From contig NZ_JADWYQ010000037.1 in NCBI RefSeq assembly GCF_022414575.1, positions 1 to 64,000 on the forward strand: a DNA stretch of 64,000 bases, in the 5' to 3' direction. The DNA comes from Streptomyces sp. MUM 178J. Its GTDB lineage: Bacteria; Actinomycetota; Actinomycetes; Streptomycetales; Streptomycetaceae. Below, piece by piece: positions 27,494 to 36,070 of this stretch (positions are counted from its first letter, which is position 1; each line of letters begins with the position of its first letter). The notes under the pieces are model-generated. The model had not been told where the DNA came from and did no database searches. It saw nothing but the letters and a program-made list of their open reading frames with translations. The position numbers and the translations under genes were made by a program.

Positions 27494-28081
27494 TCAGTCC
27501 CGGACCCGGGCCCTGCGGGACGCCGCGGCGGTGAGGACGCGCCGGCCTTCGGCGGACAGGTCCAGGACCCGGCGCAGGGCGCCTGTGCCAGGGGTGCGCT
27601 CAAGAGTCTCCAGAATCTGCTGCTGTCGGCGGAGTTCACCCAGAACGAGCGGGCCGAGACCGTCCGCCCCGGCTCCCTCCGCCGAGGTGCGGCAGCCGGC
27701 GAGCCAGTCGGCGTCCGCGGCCGGGTCGACGCCGTCGAGTCCGCGGTGGATCCGGAGCGCGGCGGCCGAACAGCCGTCCGCCCACTCCCGCAGCGGCTCG
27801 CCCGCCCAGACGGCGGGCGCGGCGCCCAGCATCCGCCGTACGCTCACCGCCTCGTCGTCCCGGGCGTCGACGCCGTCAAGCGCCGCACGGACCTCGGCGA
27901 GGCGTGCGCCCCACGTCTCCTCGCCCTCCGCGACACCCGCCCACAGCGGACGCAGCGGCTCACCGCCCTCGTCGTCGAGCGCGAGCAGCGGCAGACAGCG
28001 GTCGAGGCAGGCGAGCCCGCTTGCCGCCAACCCTCGCTCATCCGCCTGTGCGATCAGTTCCGTCAGGCTCTTCGAGGCCAT
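27494..28081 (-). CDS. Conserved hypothetical protein
   Basis: 195 aa, soluble, largely alpha-helical by composition, Ala/Leu/Arg/Asp-rich with five scattered cysteines and no signal peptide or membrane helix. The ATG at 28081 (MASKSLTELI) is chosen because GGAAGG lies just upstream; an ATG five codons earlier overlaps that site. I do not recognise a domain. It is transcribed alone on the minus strand toward the sigma factor. Confidence 0.65.
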   Translation of the reverse strand: MASKSLTELIAQADERGLAASGLACLDRCLPLLALDDEGGEPLRPLWAGVAEGEETWGARLAEVRAALDGVDARDDEAVSVRRMLGAAPAVWAGEPLREWADGCSAAALRIHRGLDGVDPAADADWLAGCRTSAEGAGADGLGPLVLGELRRQQQILETLERTPGTGALRRVLDLSAEGRRVLTAAASRRARVRD

Positions 28082-28245
28082 GGGGACGCCTTCCATCGCG
28101 GACGCGGTTGTTCCTCTTCCTGGGCCTTACTGCGCCGAGTGGCTTGATTACGTCACACGCACATACTTTCGCCACACTTCTGTTACATTCTGCTCGCGCG
28201 AACTCGGCCCGCTCAGCGCCCGGTTGAGGCTCGCGGCCGCAGAGC

Positions 28246-28282
28246 CGGTGTGAGCCCACACTCCCCCGGTGGGCTCACACCG
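28246..28282 (-). terminator. Terminator overlapping the end of the DUF4328 gene
   Basis: Perfect 14-bp stem (CGGTGTGAGCCCAC and complement) with a 9-nt loop. The right arm includes the stop codon of the DUF4328 gene, so the last codons form part of the terminator stem. There is no T-run. Confidence 0.75.
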
Positions 28283-29090
28283 TGGCCGGATCATTCGCCG
28301 AGTGGGGGCCGCGGAGCGCCTTGGCGTGCTGCATGGCGGTGAGCCTGCGGACGAAGAGGACGGCGAGCACGGCGGCGACGATGTCGAGCAGACAGCTCAC
28401 CGCGGCCAGCCCCGCCGCGTGCCGGATCTCCTCCGCGGTCTCGGCCCGGTCGTAGATGCGGCTTGCGTACCGCCCGAAGACAAGCGTGACGACCCACACC
28501 GTCCACCAGAGGTTCAGCGGAGTACGCGGCTGAGAGCGATCGGGGGCATAGGCGTCGGGCCGGCTCGCCGTCCAGACCTCGGCGGCGACGCCCCGCGGAA
28601 TCCAGAGATTGGCGATGGGGATGAACCACGCGCCGATCGCCCAGCCCGGGCCCCGGGTCATCAGGTCGGGCGCGAAGACGCCCGCGTTCTTGCGCACCCT
28701 GAAGAACCAGATGATGAACAGCACCGCGGTCGCCAGGAAGGCCAGCCTCTGGAAGACGGAGGCGCCCAGCATCATCCCGTCCGCCAGTGCGGCGTCCTGC
28801 TCGCCGAAGGCGGTGACGTCCCCCTCCGCCATGGCCCGAGTGAGCCGCCACATGTTGACGGAGGCCACCAGCGCGCAGACGTCCGCGGCGACGACGGTCC
28901 ACAGCAGCGCTGCCGCCGCACGCGACAGCCCGATCGGCGAGCGCAGCCCCGCCCACGTCGGCGCGGGCGGCTGCGGCGGCGATACGGGAGCGGCGGGCGC
29001 GCATGCGGCGCAGCGTCCGCCCTCCTTCGTCGCCGCATCAGTCGCACCGGCGGCACTGGCTGTATTCGACTGGCATTCGGGGCAGGGCAT
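28275..29090 (-). CDS. DUF4328 membrane protein with N-terminal zinc-ribbon cysteines
   Basis: 271 aa. The N terminus has CPEC and CAAC pairs 23 residues apart, the pattern of a zinc ribbon, then a Pro-rich linker. At least four transmembrane helices follow (AALLWTVVAADVCALVA, FLATAVLFIIWFF, a WTVWVVTLVFG helix and LLDIVAAVLAVLFV). The RGPGWAIGAWFIPIANLWIPR segment is characteristic of DUF4328. Function unknown. Its start is about 105 bp from the GH20 stop on the same strand, but the terminator at its end suggests a short transcript. Confidence 0.8.
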   Translation of the reverse strand: MPCPECQSNTASAAGATDAATKEGGRCAACAPAAPVSPPQPPAPTWAGLRSPIGLSRAAAALLWTVVAADVCALVASVNMWRLTRAMAEGDVTAFGEQDAALADGMMLGASVFQRLAFLATAVLFIIWFFRVRKNAGVFAPDLMTRGPGWAIGAWFIPIANLWIPRGVAAEVWTASRPDAYAPDRSQPRTPLNLWWTVWVVTLVFGRYASRIYDRAETAEEIRHAAGLAAVSCLLDIVAAVLAVLFVRRLTAMQHAKALRGPHSANDPATV

Positions 29091-29195
29091 GCCGGACAGA
29101 CCCCCAGGTGGAGATTTGGTGAAGACCCGCGGACTCTACGTGGACACGACAGTGATCGTCCATCCAGTTCTGATAACGAATCCGCAGCTCAGCCG

Positions 29196-30989
29196 CTACC
29201 CCGCCAGCTTCTGCGCGAGTGCGCGGAATTCGTTCCAGTCCCGCTCCGGGGTGCGGGGATCCCAGACCTTCTGGGCCGTGGCCGCCAGGGGCAGCCCGAT
29301 GGCGCGGGCGATCTGGTCCTGGGTCTGGGAGTTCGACAGATCGCACCAGATCGCGAACCGGCCGCCCAGTATCTGGTCCGAGTACTCCTTCGGCACCGCC
29401 TCCGAGCCGCGCAGGACCAGCGGGTTCCACTCCTCGTAGATCCGCTTGCCGGTCGGATAGGTGAAGTCGTTGGGCTCGCCCAGCACGTAGTAGAGGTACT
29501 CGTCGTTGACGTTGACCACCTTGCGGCCCTCGCGGAGGTACTCCACCGGCTGGCGCGCGCCGTACTCCTTGCCCGTCCAGTACTCGACCTCGACGCCCTT
29601 GTCGCCGGTGACCGCGCCATTGCGGAAGAAGCCGTCGTTCCACGCCTTGGGCTGCTTGCCGGCCTCGCGGACGACGGCGGCGCGGTCGTTCAGCCAGCCG
29701 GTCGCCAGGTCCTTCACCTTTGCGCCGGAGCCGTACCGCTGCTGGGCGGCCCGTGCGAGCTGCGGGTAGGACGCCTGGGGGTTGCCGACCGTCAGCGCCT
29801 GGTACTCGTCCGCGCCGATGTGGAAGTACCGGCCCGGGAACAACTCCGCGTACTCGCGCAGCAGGTCGTCCACGATCCGCGCCGACTCCGGCTTCGAGAT
29901 GTCGATCGCCCCCTGCCGCGGCGTGCCGGCCGCGCTGCGCAGTTGGAGCGAGGGGTGCGCCCTGAGGACGGCGCCCAGGTGGCCGGGGGAGTCGATCTCC
30001 GGGATGACGGTTATGTGCAGGGACTCGGCCAGCGCCAGGATGCGGCGGACCTCGTCCTTGGTCAGATGCTGTGCGGAGACGACCTCCGGGTGGGAGTCGG
30101 AGGCGATGCGGAAGCCCTGGTCGTCGGAGAAGTGCAGTCCGAGCTGGTTGAGCTTGAGATCGGCCATCTCGCGCAGCCGGTCCTCGATCCAGCCTGCGGT
30201 GAAGTGCTTGCGGGCGATGTCGACCATCAGTCCGCGCTGGGGCCGGTCGGGCCGGTCCCGCACGGTGCCCTCCGGCATGACGCCGCCGCTGCGCACGGCC
30301 TGCTTCAGCGTGCGGGTGCCGTAGAAGACGCCGGCCTCGTCCTGGCCGGTGACGGTGACCTTCCCGTCGCGGCTCACCAGGGTGTACGACTCCGGGCCCG
30401 CTCCCTTGTCCGCGCCGGAGGCGAGCGCCAGCTGCACATCGCCGGGCCCGGCGGCCGCGGCGCCCCGGTAAGCGATCTTGAGTTCGCCGGCTATCAGCCG
30501 TGCCTCGTCGCCGAGCGCCGCCTCACTGCCCGGGGCGACGACGACGGCGCTGTCCGCGGTCCGGCTCCAGCCGGGGCCGCGGGCGGGCTCGTGCTCGCGC
30601 ACCGCGGGTATGACGTCGGGGGCGGAGGACAGGGGGTACGAGGACGAGTCGGCGGCAGGGGACGGAGAGGCTGCGGGGCTGTCCGGCGCCGCGGGGCGGG
30701 CCTTGCCGTCGTCGCCGGCCCGGCCGGCGGCTCCGACCGCCGCGCCGTCGCCGTCCGCGCCCTGCCCGGAACAGCCGGTCAGCACCAGCGCGCCGGCGGT
30801 GACCGCCGCAGCGGCCGCACCCGCCGCACGGGCCCCGCGCCGCGCGTGCCGCGCCGTCCGCGGAGCGGGCAGAGCCCGGGAGCCCTCGGCGTCCCGTGTG
30901 CCCGAGGAGCCCGGGGACCGCTCAACCTGCGAACCGAGCGCATCCCGCGCACCCAGCGCGTCCCGCGACCGCCACAAGTGCCATATCAC
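29196..30989 (-). CDS. Lipoprotein beta-N-acetylhexosaminidase (GH20)
   Basis: 597 aa. The N-terminal tail of about 65 residues is Arg-rich and contains a short ARDALG duplication. The hydrophobic export segment ends in the lipobox LVLTGC. A GH20b accessory domain covers about residues 130-240, then the catalytic barrel from RGLMVDIARKHF. The GH20 hallmark HIGADEY (catalytic Asp-Glu pair) is intact, as are DSPGH and the late Trp positions. It should release terminal GlcNAc from chitooligosaccharide or muropeptides outside the cell. GTG 30989 has GGAGG at 8 nt. Confidence 0.9.
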   Translation of the reverse strand: MIWHLWRSRDALGARDALGSQVERSPGSSGTRDAEGSRALPAPRTARHARRGARAAGAAAAAVTAGALVLTGCSGQGADGDGAAVGAAGRAGDDGKARPAAPDSPAASPSPAADSSSYPLSSAPDVIPAVREHEPARGPGWSRTADSAVVVAPGSEAALGDEARLIAGELKIAYRGAAAAGPGDVQLALASGADKGAGPESYTLVSRDGKVTVTGQDEAGVFYGTRTLKQAVRSGGVMPEGTVRDRPDRPQRGLMVDIARKHFTAGWIEDRLREMADLKLNQLGLHFSDDQGFRIASDSHPEVVSAQHLTKDEVRRILALAESLHITVIPEIDSPGHLGAVLRAHPSLQLRSAAGTPRQGAIDISKPESARIVDDLLREYAELFPGRYFHIGADEYQALTVGNPQASYPQLARAAQQRYGSGAKVKDLATGWLNDRAAVVREAGKQPKAWNDGFFRNGAVTGDKGVEVEYWTGKEYGARQPVEYLREGRKVVNVNDEYLYYVLGEPNDFTYPTGKRIYEEWNPLVLRGSEAVPKEYSDQILGGRFAIWCDLSNSQTQDQIARAIGLPLAATAQKVWDPRTPERDWNEFRALAQKLAG

Positions 30990-31201
30990 TCGACGTACCT
31001 CCACAACCTGCCCAAATCCGCCAAACCGATGAAGCCCCCCTCCATCGTCCACGACACAACACGAAACTCTCCCATCCGGGTGAAAATCGTGCATCCGTCG
31101 GACAGCTCGCGTTACGCCTGGATAACGTTGCGAACCGCTCCCCCGCCGCCTCCCTCTTCCCTGTCGACCCGCCGCCCCTCCCTTTCTTCGAGGAGCCCCC
31201 G

Positions 31202-31768
31202 CTGTACAGCGAAGCCCACGAAGGCCCCCCGAAGCGACCGCCGACCATACCGGGCCGGCGCTGCGCAGAGGCCGGCCTGCGGCTTTTCAACGCCGCCGCC
31301 GCCGAGGAGACCGAGGAGTTGCTCCTCTACTGCTGCGGAAGCCTGCGCTGGGCGCGGCGCGTGGCGGCGCACCGGCCCTACCCCGATCTGGACGCCCTGC
31401 TCGCCGCCGCCGACGAGGCGAGCTATGACCTGTCACCCGCCGACGTGGCCGATGCCCTGGCCTGCGAGTCCTCCGCCGGGCTGCACCCGGGCGCGCCGCC
31501 CGCCGCCCACACCGCGCTGGCCGCCGCCCACGCCGCGTACGAGAGCCGATTTGGCCACGCCTTCGTGATCTGCCTGGACGGGCATGCCCCCGACGAGCAT
31601 CTGAACCTGCTGCTCACAGGCATCCGCCAGCGGCTGGCCAACGACCCGGACGCGGAGCGCGCCGAGGCCGCCGAGGAGCTGCGCGGGCTCGCCCGCTGCC
31701 GGCTGGCGTACGAGCTGACGCACCCGGAGCCGACCGCGCCCGCCGATAGCCCGTCCGTGGCAGTTTGA
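31202..31768 (+). CDS. OHCU decarboxylase (UraD)-like protein lacking the usual catalytic motif
   Basis: 188 aa, helical. Resembles 2-oxo-4-hydroxy-4-carboxy-5-ureidoimidazoline decarboxylase from LRLFNAAAAEETEELLLYCCGS through RWARRVAAHRPYPDLDALL to FGHAFVICLDG and RLANDPDAERAEAAEELRGLARCRL. The diagnostic HPRIG and the following SxxEQ, which carry catalytic His and Glu in UraD, are absent: the segment reads CESSAGLHPGAPPAAH. No ATG, GTG or TTG is in frame for a long way upstream; CTG at 31202 has GAGGAG 6 nt before it and is the best start. Divergent from the GH20 gene. Confidence 0.65.
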   Translation: MYSEAHEGPPKRPPTIPGRRCAEAGLRLFNAAAAEETEELLLYCCGSLRWARRVAAHRPYPDLDALLAAADEASYDLSPADVADALACESSAGLHPGAPPAAHTALAAAHAAYESRFGHAFVICLDGHAPDEHLNLLLTGIRQRLANDPDAERAEAAEELRGLARCRLAYELTHPEPTAPADSPSVAV

Positions 31769-31915
31769 TTGCCTGTTTGATCACACCTACGGACCCCGAG
31801 CGAGCGAACCGACAAGTCGTCGCTACGATGGCCAGGGCCGGTGGACCGTACCCGGCCGGGCCCGACCGACATCCGAAGCCGGCAGGCCCCAATCCCGCTC
31901 CCGGAGGGTTCATCC

Positions 31916-32296
31916 GTGCCGGCTGGAACGCTGTACCGCGGCCGGGAAGGAATGTGGTCCTGGGTGGCTCACCGAGTCACCGGCGTCCTCATTTTCTTCT
32001 TCCTGTTCGTCCATGTGCTCGACACCGCTCTCGTCCGCGTCTCCCCCGAGGCCTACGACCGGGTCGTCGCCACGTACAAGACGCCGATCGTCGCACTGCT
32101 CGAATACGGCCTGGTGGCCGCGATTCTCTTCCACGCGCTGAACGGCCTGCGAGTCATCGCCGTGGACTTCTGGTCCAAGGGCCCGCGCTACCAGAAGCAG
32201 ATGCTGTGGACCGTGATGGGCATCTGGCTCGTCCTGATGGCGGGCGCCCTGTATCCCGTCCTCGGCCACGCCGCACGTGAAGTATTCGGGAGCTGA
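31916..32296 (+). CDS. sdhC: Succinate dehydrogenase cytochrome b556 subunit
   Basis: 126 aa with three transmembrane helices (GVLIFFFLFVHVLD, a central LVAAILFHALNG and IWLVLMAGALYPVLG). The His residues in FVHVLD and FHALNG are heme-ligand candidates. The start is GTG 31916 (VPAGTLYRGREGMWSW), 7 nt after GGAGGG. First gene of sdhCDAB; with sdhD it anchors the flavoprotein and iron-sulfur subunits and passes electrons to menaquinone. Confidence 0.93.
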   Translation: MPAGTLYRGREGMWSWVAHRVTGVLIFFFLFVHVLDTALVRVSPEAYDRVVATYKTPIVALLEYGLVAAILFHALNGLRVIAVDFWSKGPRYQKQMLWTVMGIWLVLMAGALYPVLGHAAREVFGS

Positions 32297-32304
32297 GGCC
32301 GCAC

Positions 32305-32760
32305 ATGTCTGCTGACACCCCTGAAGTGACCCTGTACGACGTGGACAACCCCGCGCCCGTCATCGAGGCGCCGCGCAAGCGCACCGCCAAGACGCCGCGC
32401 TCCGCGCGCGGCAACTTCGAGATGGCCGCCTGGCTGTTCATGCGGCTGTCCGGCATCGTGCTGGTGGTCCTCGTCATCGGCCACCTGGTGATCCAGCTGG
32501 TACTGGACGGCGGCGTGAGCAAGATCGGCTTCGCCTTTGTGGCCGGCCGCTGGGCGTCCCCGTTCTGGCAGGTCTGGGACCTGCTGATGCTCTGGCTGGC
32601 GATGCTGCACGGCGCGAACGGCCTCCGCACGGTCATCAACGACTACGCGGAGCGGCCGAACACCCGCCTGTGGCTCAAGGGCCTGCTGTACACCGCCACG
32701 GTGTTCACCATCCTTCTGGGCACGCTGGTGATCTTCACCTTCGACCCGAACATCCGCTAG
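32305..32760 (+). CDS. sdhD: Succinate dehydrogenase hydrophobic membrane anchor subunit
   Basis: 151 aa. A hydrophilic N-terminal extension of about 45 residues, then three membrane helices (WLFMRLSGIVLVVLVIGHLV, LLMLWLAMLHGANGLR, LLYTATVFTILLGTLVIF). The HGANGLR segment parallels HALNGLR in SdhC. Eight bp after sdhC and 24 bp before sdhA. Confidence 0.93.
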   Translation: MSADTPEVTLYDVDNPAPVIEAPRKRTAKTPRSARGNFEMAAWLFMRLSGIVLVVLVIGHLVIQLVLDGGVSKIGFAFVAGRWASPFWQVWDLLMLWLAMLHGANGLRTVINDYAERPNTRLWLKGLLYTATVFTILLGTLVIFTFDPNIR

Positions 32761-32784
32761 GCACGGGGCTGAGGTATCCACGTC

Positions 32785-34539
32785 ATGAAGATCCACAAGT
32801 ACGACACCGTCATCGTCGGCGCGGGCGGCGCCGGGATGCGCGCCGCGATCGAGTCGACGAAGCGCAGCCGCACCGCCGTGCTGACCAAGCTCTACCCCAC
32901 CCGCTCCCACACGGGCGCCGCGCAGGGCGGCATGGCCGCCGCGCTGGCCAATGTGGAGGAGGACAACTGGGAGTGGCACACCTTCGACACGGTCAAGGGC
33001 GGTGACTACCTGGTCGACCAGGACGCCGCCGAGATCCTGGCGAAGGAGGCCATCGACGCCGTCCTCGACCTGGAGAAGATGGGCCTGCCGTTCAACCGGA
33101 CCCCGAACGGCACCATCGACCAGCGCCGCTTCGGCGGCCACAGCCGCAACCACGGCGAGGCCCCGGTGCGCCGGTCCTGCTACGCCGCGGACCGCACCGG
33201 CCATATGATCCTCCAGACGCTGTACCAGAACTGCGTCAAGGAGGGCGTGGAGTTCTTCAATGAGTTCTACGTCCTGGACCAGCTGATCACCGAGGTCGAC
33301 GGCGTCAGGAAGTCGGCCGGCGTCGTGGCGTACGAGCTGGCCACCGGCGAGCTCCATATCTTCCAGGCCAAGGCGGTCGTCTACGCCTCCGGCGGCACCG
33401 GCAAGTTCTTCAAGGTGACGTCCAACGCCCACACCCTGACCGGTGACGGCCAGGCCGCCTGCTACCGGCGCGGCCTGCCGCTGGAGGACATGGAGTTCTT
33501 CCAGTTCCACCCGACAGGCATCTGGCGCATGGGCATCCTGCTCACCGAGGGCGCCCGCGGCGAAGGCGGCATCCTGCGCAACAAGGACGGCGAGCGCTTC
33601 ATGGAGAAGTACGCGCCCGTCATGAAGGACCTCGCCTCGCGCGACGTCGTCTCCCGCTCCATCTACACCGAGATCCGCGAGGGACGCGGCTGCGGCCCCG
33701 AGGGCGACCACGTCTTCCTGGACCTCACCCATCTGCCGCCGGAGCAGCTGGACGCCAAGCTCCCGGACATCACGGAGTTCGCCCGCACCTACCTGGGCAT
33801 CGAGCCGTACACGGACCCGATCCCGATCCAGCCGACCGCGCACTACGCGATGGGCGGCATCCCGACCAACGTCGAGGGCGAGGTGCTGGCCGACAACACC
33901 ACCGTCGTGCCGGGCCTGTACGCCGCCGGCGAGGTCGCCTGCGTGTCGGTGCACGGCGCCAACCGCCTGGGCACCAACTCGCTGCTCGACATCAACGTCT
34001 TCGGCCGCCGGGCGGGCATCGCCGCCGCCGAGTACGCGGCGAAGAGCGACTACGTCGAGCTGCCGGAGGACCCGGAGGCGCTCGTCGCCGAGCAGGTCGA
34101 GCGGCTGCGCACCTCCACCGGCAACGAGCGGGTCGCGGACATCCGCCGCGAGCTGCAGGAGACCATGGACGCGAACGTCATGGTGTTCCGCACCGAGCAG
34201 ACGATCAAGACCGCGGTCGAGAAGATCGGCGAGCTGCGCGCGCGCTACAAGAACGTCGGCATCCAGGACAAGGGCAAGCGGTTCAACACGGACCTGCTGG
34301 AGGCCGTCGAGCTGGGCAACCTGCTCGACCTGGCCGAGGTGATGGCCGTCTCCGCGCTGGCCCGCAAGGAGTCGCGCGGCGGCCACTACCGCGAGGACTA
34401 CCCGAACCGCGACGACGTCAACTTCATGCGCCACACCATGGCGTACCGCGAGGTCGGCGACGACGGCGCCGAGACCGTCCGTCTCGACTACAAGCCGGTC
34501 GTCCAGACCCGCTACCAGCCGATGGAGCGTAAGTACTGA
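32785..34539 (+). CDS. sdhA: Succinate dehydrogenase flavoprotein subunit
   Basis: 584 aa. FAD-binding VIVGAGGAGMRAAIE, the covalent-FAD His segment SHTGAAQGGMAAAL, substrate-binding HSRNHGEAPVRR-type region, catalytic-arginine area TEGARGEGG and the HYAMGGI and GANRLGTNSLLD signatures are all complete. Oxidises succinate to fumarate in the TCA cycle on the inner face of the membrane. The stop overlaps the sdhB start by one base. Confidence 0.97.
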   Translation: MKIHKYDTVIVGAGGAGMRAAIESTKRSRTAVLTKLYPTRSHTGAAQGGMAAALANVEEDNWEWHTFDTVKGGDYLVDQDAAEILAKEAIDAVLDLEKMGLPFNRTPNGTIDQRRFGGHSRNHGEAPVRRSCYAADRTGHMILQTLYQNCVKEGVEFFNEFYVLDQLITEVDGVRKSAGVVAYELATGELHIFQAKAVVYASGGTGKFFKVTSNAHTLTGDGQAACYRRGLPLEDMEFFQFHPTGIWRMGILLTEGARGEGGILRNKDGERFMEKYAPVMKDLASRDVVSRSIYTEIREGRGCGPEGDHVFLDLTHLPPEQLDAKLPDITEFARTYLGIEPYTDPIPIQPTAHYAMGGIPTNVEGEVLADNTTVVPGLYAAGEVACVSVHGANRLGTNSLLDINVFGRRAGIAAAEYAAKSDYVELPEDPEALVAEQVERLRTSTGNERVADIRRELQETMDANVMVFRTEQTIKTAVEKIGELRARYKNVGIQDKGKRFNTDLLEAVELGNLLDLAEVMAVSALARKESRGGHYREDYPNRDDVNFMRHTMAYREVGDDGAETVRLDYKPVVQTRYQPMERKY

Positions 34540-35297
34540 TGGCTACCCCGACTCTGGAGAAGGCGGAGGCGACCAGCACCGCCTCCCCGTACATCACGGC
34601 CACCTTCCGGATCCGCCGCTTCAACCCCGAAGTGGGCGAGCACGCGGTCTGGGAGGACTTCAAGGTCGAGATCGACCCGAAGGAGCGGGTGCTCGACGCG
34701 CTCCACAAGATCAAGTGGGACCAGGACGGCTCACTGACCTTCCGGCGCTCCTGCGCGCACGGCATCTGCGGCTCCGACGCGATGCGGATCAACGGCAAGA
34801 ACAGGCTCGCCTGCAAGACGCTGATCAAGGACATCAACCCGGAGAAGCCCATCACGGTCGAGCCCATAAAGGGGCTGACGGTCCTCAAGGACCTGGTCGT
34901 GGACATGGAGCCGTTCTTCCAGGCGTACCGCGACGTGATGCCGTTCCTGGTGACGTCCGGCAACGAGCCGACGCGCGAGCGGCTGCAGTCCGCCGAGGAC
35001 CGCGAGCGCTTCGACGACACCACCAAGTGCATCCTGTGCGCCGCGTGCACCTCCTCGTGCCCGGTGTTCTGGAACGACGGCCAGTACTTTGGCCCGGCGG
35101 CGATCGTCAACGCGCACCGCTTTATCTTCGACTCGCGTGACGAGGCCGGGGAGCAGCGGCTGGAGATCCTCAACGACAAGGACGGCGTGTGGCGTTGCCG
35201 CACGACCTTCAACTGCACGGACGCCTGCCCGCGCGGCATCGAGGTCACCAAGGCGATCCAGGAGGTCAAGCGCGCGCTGATCACCCGCCGCTACTGA
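34539..35297 (+). CDS. sdhB: Succinate dehydrogenase iron-sulfur subunit
   Basis: 252 aa. The N-terminal plant-type ferredoxin domain has the [2Fe-2S] cysteines in SCAHGICGSDAM plus NRLACK. The C-terminal domain has CILCAACTSSCP and CRTTFNCTDACP for the [4Fe-4S] and [3Fe-4S] clusters. Passes electrons from SdhA FADH2 to the membrane subunits. Last gene of the sdh operon, followed by a terminator. Confidence 0.97.
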   Translation: MATPTLEKAEATSTASPYITATFRIRRFNPEVGEHAVWEDFKVEIDPKERVLDALHKIKWDQDGSLTFRRSCAHGICGSDAMRINGKNRLACKTLIKDINPEKPITVEPIKGLTVLKDLVVDMEPFFQAYRDVMPFLVTSGNEPTRERLQSAEDRERFDDTTKCILCAACTSSCPVFWNDGQYFGPAAIVNAHRFIFDSRDEAGEQRLEILNDKDGVWRCRTTFNCTDACPRGIEVTKAIQEVKRALITRRY

Positions 35298-35333
35298 CCT
35301 TCCGTCGGCCGCGGCTTTCGGCGGTCGCACCGG

Positions 35334-35374
35334 GGCCCGCTTCTGTACGCTCAGCCGTACGGAAGCGGGCCTTT
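35334..35374 (+). terminator. Terminator after sdhB
   Basis: GGCCCGCTTC pairs with GAAGCGGGCC and, after one T-G wobble, GTACG pairs with CGTAC around a 6-nt loop: 16 bp in all, followed by TTT. It lies 37 bp past the sdhB stop. Confidence 0.8.
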
Positions 35375-35400
35375 GGCCATGGTGAGAAGGACGGGGAAGC

Positions 35401-35916
35401 ATGAGTGAGCCGAATCCGTACGCGGGCGGCGGCCAGGGCGACTACCAGTGGGGGCCGGCCGAGCCGCCCGGCGCCACGCCCTACGGCTACGGCTATCCGG
35501 CCGACGCCACGCCCGGCTACGGCTACCCCCCGCAGGCGGGCGGCTATCCCGCCCCCGTCGGCGGCCCGGGCGCGCCGCTCCTCGCGCTCGGGGACATCAC
35601 GGTGGTGGGCGACTCGATCGTCACCCCCGCGGGGACGCTGCCCCTCAAGGGCGCGGTGTGGAACGCCACGGACATGTCCCGCACGGAGGAGAAGATCCCG
35701 ACGCATGCGATCGTGCTGGCCGTCGTCTTCTTTGTCTTCTGCTTCCTGGGGCTGCTGTTCCTGCTGATGAAGGAGAAGCAGACCATCGGCTTCATCCAGA
35801 TCACGGTCACCAGCGGCGGCAGGCACCACTCGACGATGATCCCGGCCCAGGGCCCGCAGACGTTCCCCTGGGTGATGGGCCAGCTCAACTACGCGCGCTC
35901 GCTCAGCGCCATGTGA
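35401..35916 (+). CDS. Conserved single-pass membrane protein with Tyr/Gly/Pro-rich N terminus
   Basis: 171 aa. The first 55 residues are rich in Tyr, Gly, Pro and Ala (GYGYPPQAGGYP-type low complexity). A folded segment (LALGDITVVGDSIVTPAGTLPLKGAVW) precedes one transmembrane helix (AIVLAVVFFVFCFLGLLFLLM). The extra segment after it ends QTFPWVMGQLNYARSLSAM. GGGGAAGC precedes the ATG. I know this architecture from uncharacterised actinobacterial proteins; no function can be given. It sits between two terminators as its own transcript. Confidence 0.75.
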   Translation: MSEPNPYAGGGQGDYQWGPAEPPGATPYGYGYPADATPGYGYPPQAGGYPAPVGGPGAPLLALGDITVVGDSIVTPAGTLPLKGAVWNATDMSRTEEKIPTHAIVLAVVFFVFCFLGLLFLLMKEKQTIGFIQITVTSGGRHHSTMIPAQGPQTFPWVMGQLNYARSLSAM

Positions 35917-35936
35917 GCCTCGACAGGCGGCGCCTC

Positions 35937-35978
35937 AAGCGTCACCCGGCGGCCTCGAGCCGCCGGGTGACGCTTTTT
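35937..35978 (+). terminator. Rho-independent terminator
   Basis: Perfect 17-bp stem (AAGCGTCACCCGGCGGC and complement) with a CTCGA loop and five T residues. The clearest canonical terminator in the window. Confidence 0.93.
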
Positions 35979-35998
35979 CATTTCCCCGAAACCCTGGC

Positions 35999-36056
35999 TT
36001 GAACATGTTCAAAAAGAGGTCTACAGTCCATGACAACAGCTTTTGAACACGTTCAA
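35999..36056 (+). promoter_or_regulatory. Promoter bracketed by two TTGAAC..GTTCAA operators
   Basis: Operator 1 is TTGAACATGTTCAA (35999-36012, perfect palindrome). Operator 2 is TTGAACACGTTCAA (36043-36056). TTGAAC of operator 1 doubles as a -35 box, 17 bp from a TACAGT -10 box (36022-36027); initiation would fall near 36034, just before operator 2. This is a typical repression layout. The TetR regulator at 36966, third gene of the same unit, is the natural candidate ligand. Confidence 0.75.
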
Positions 36057-36070
36057 AGGAGTGTGGGGGA

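Noticed and set aside
28269..31568. A very long open frame on the plus strand (about 1,100 codons).
   Set aside because: It is antisense to the DUF4328 and GH20 genes and has Arg/Gly/Pro/Val-rich, domain-free translation; the minus-strand genes have clear motifs and ribosome-binding sites.
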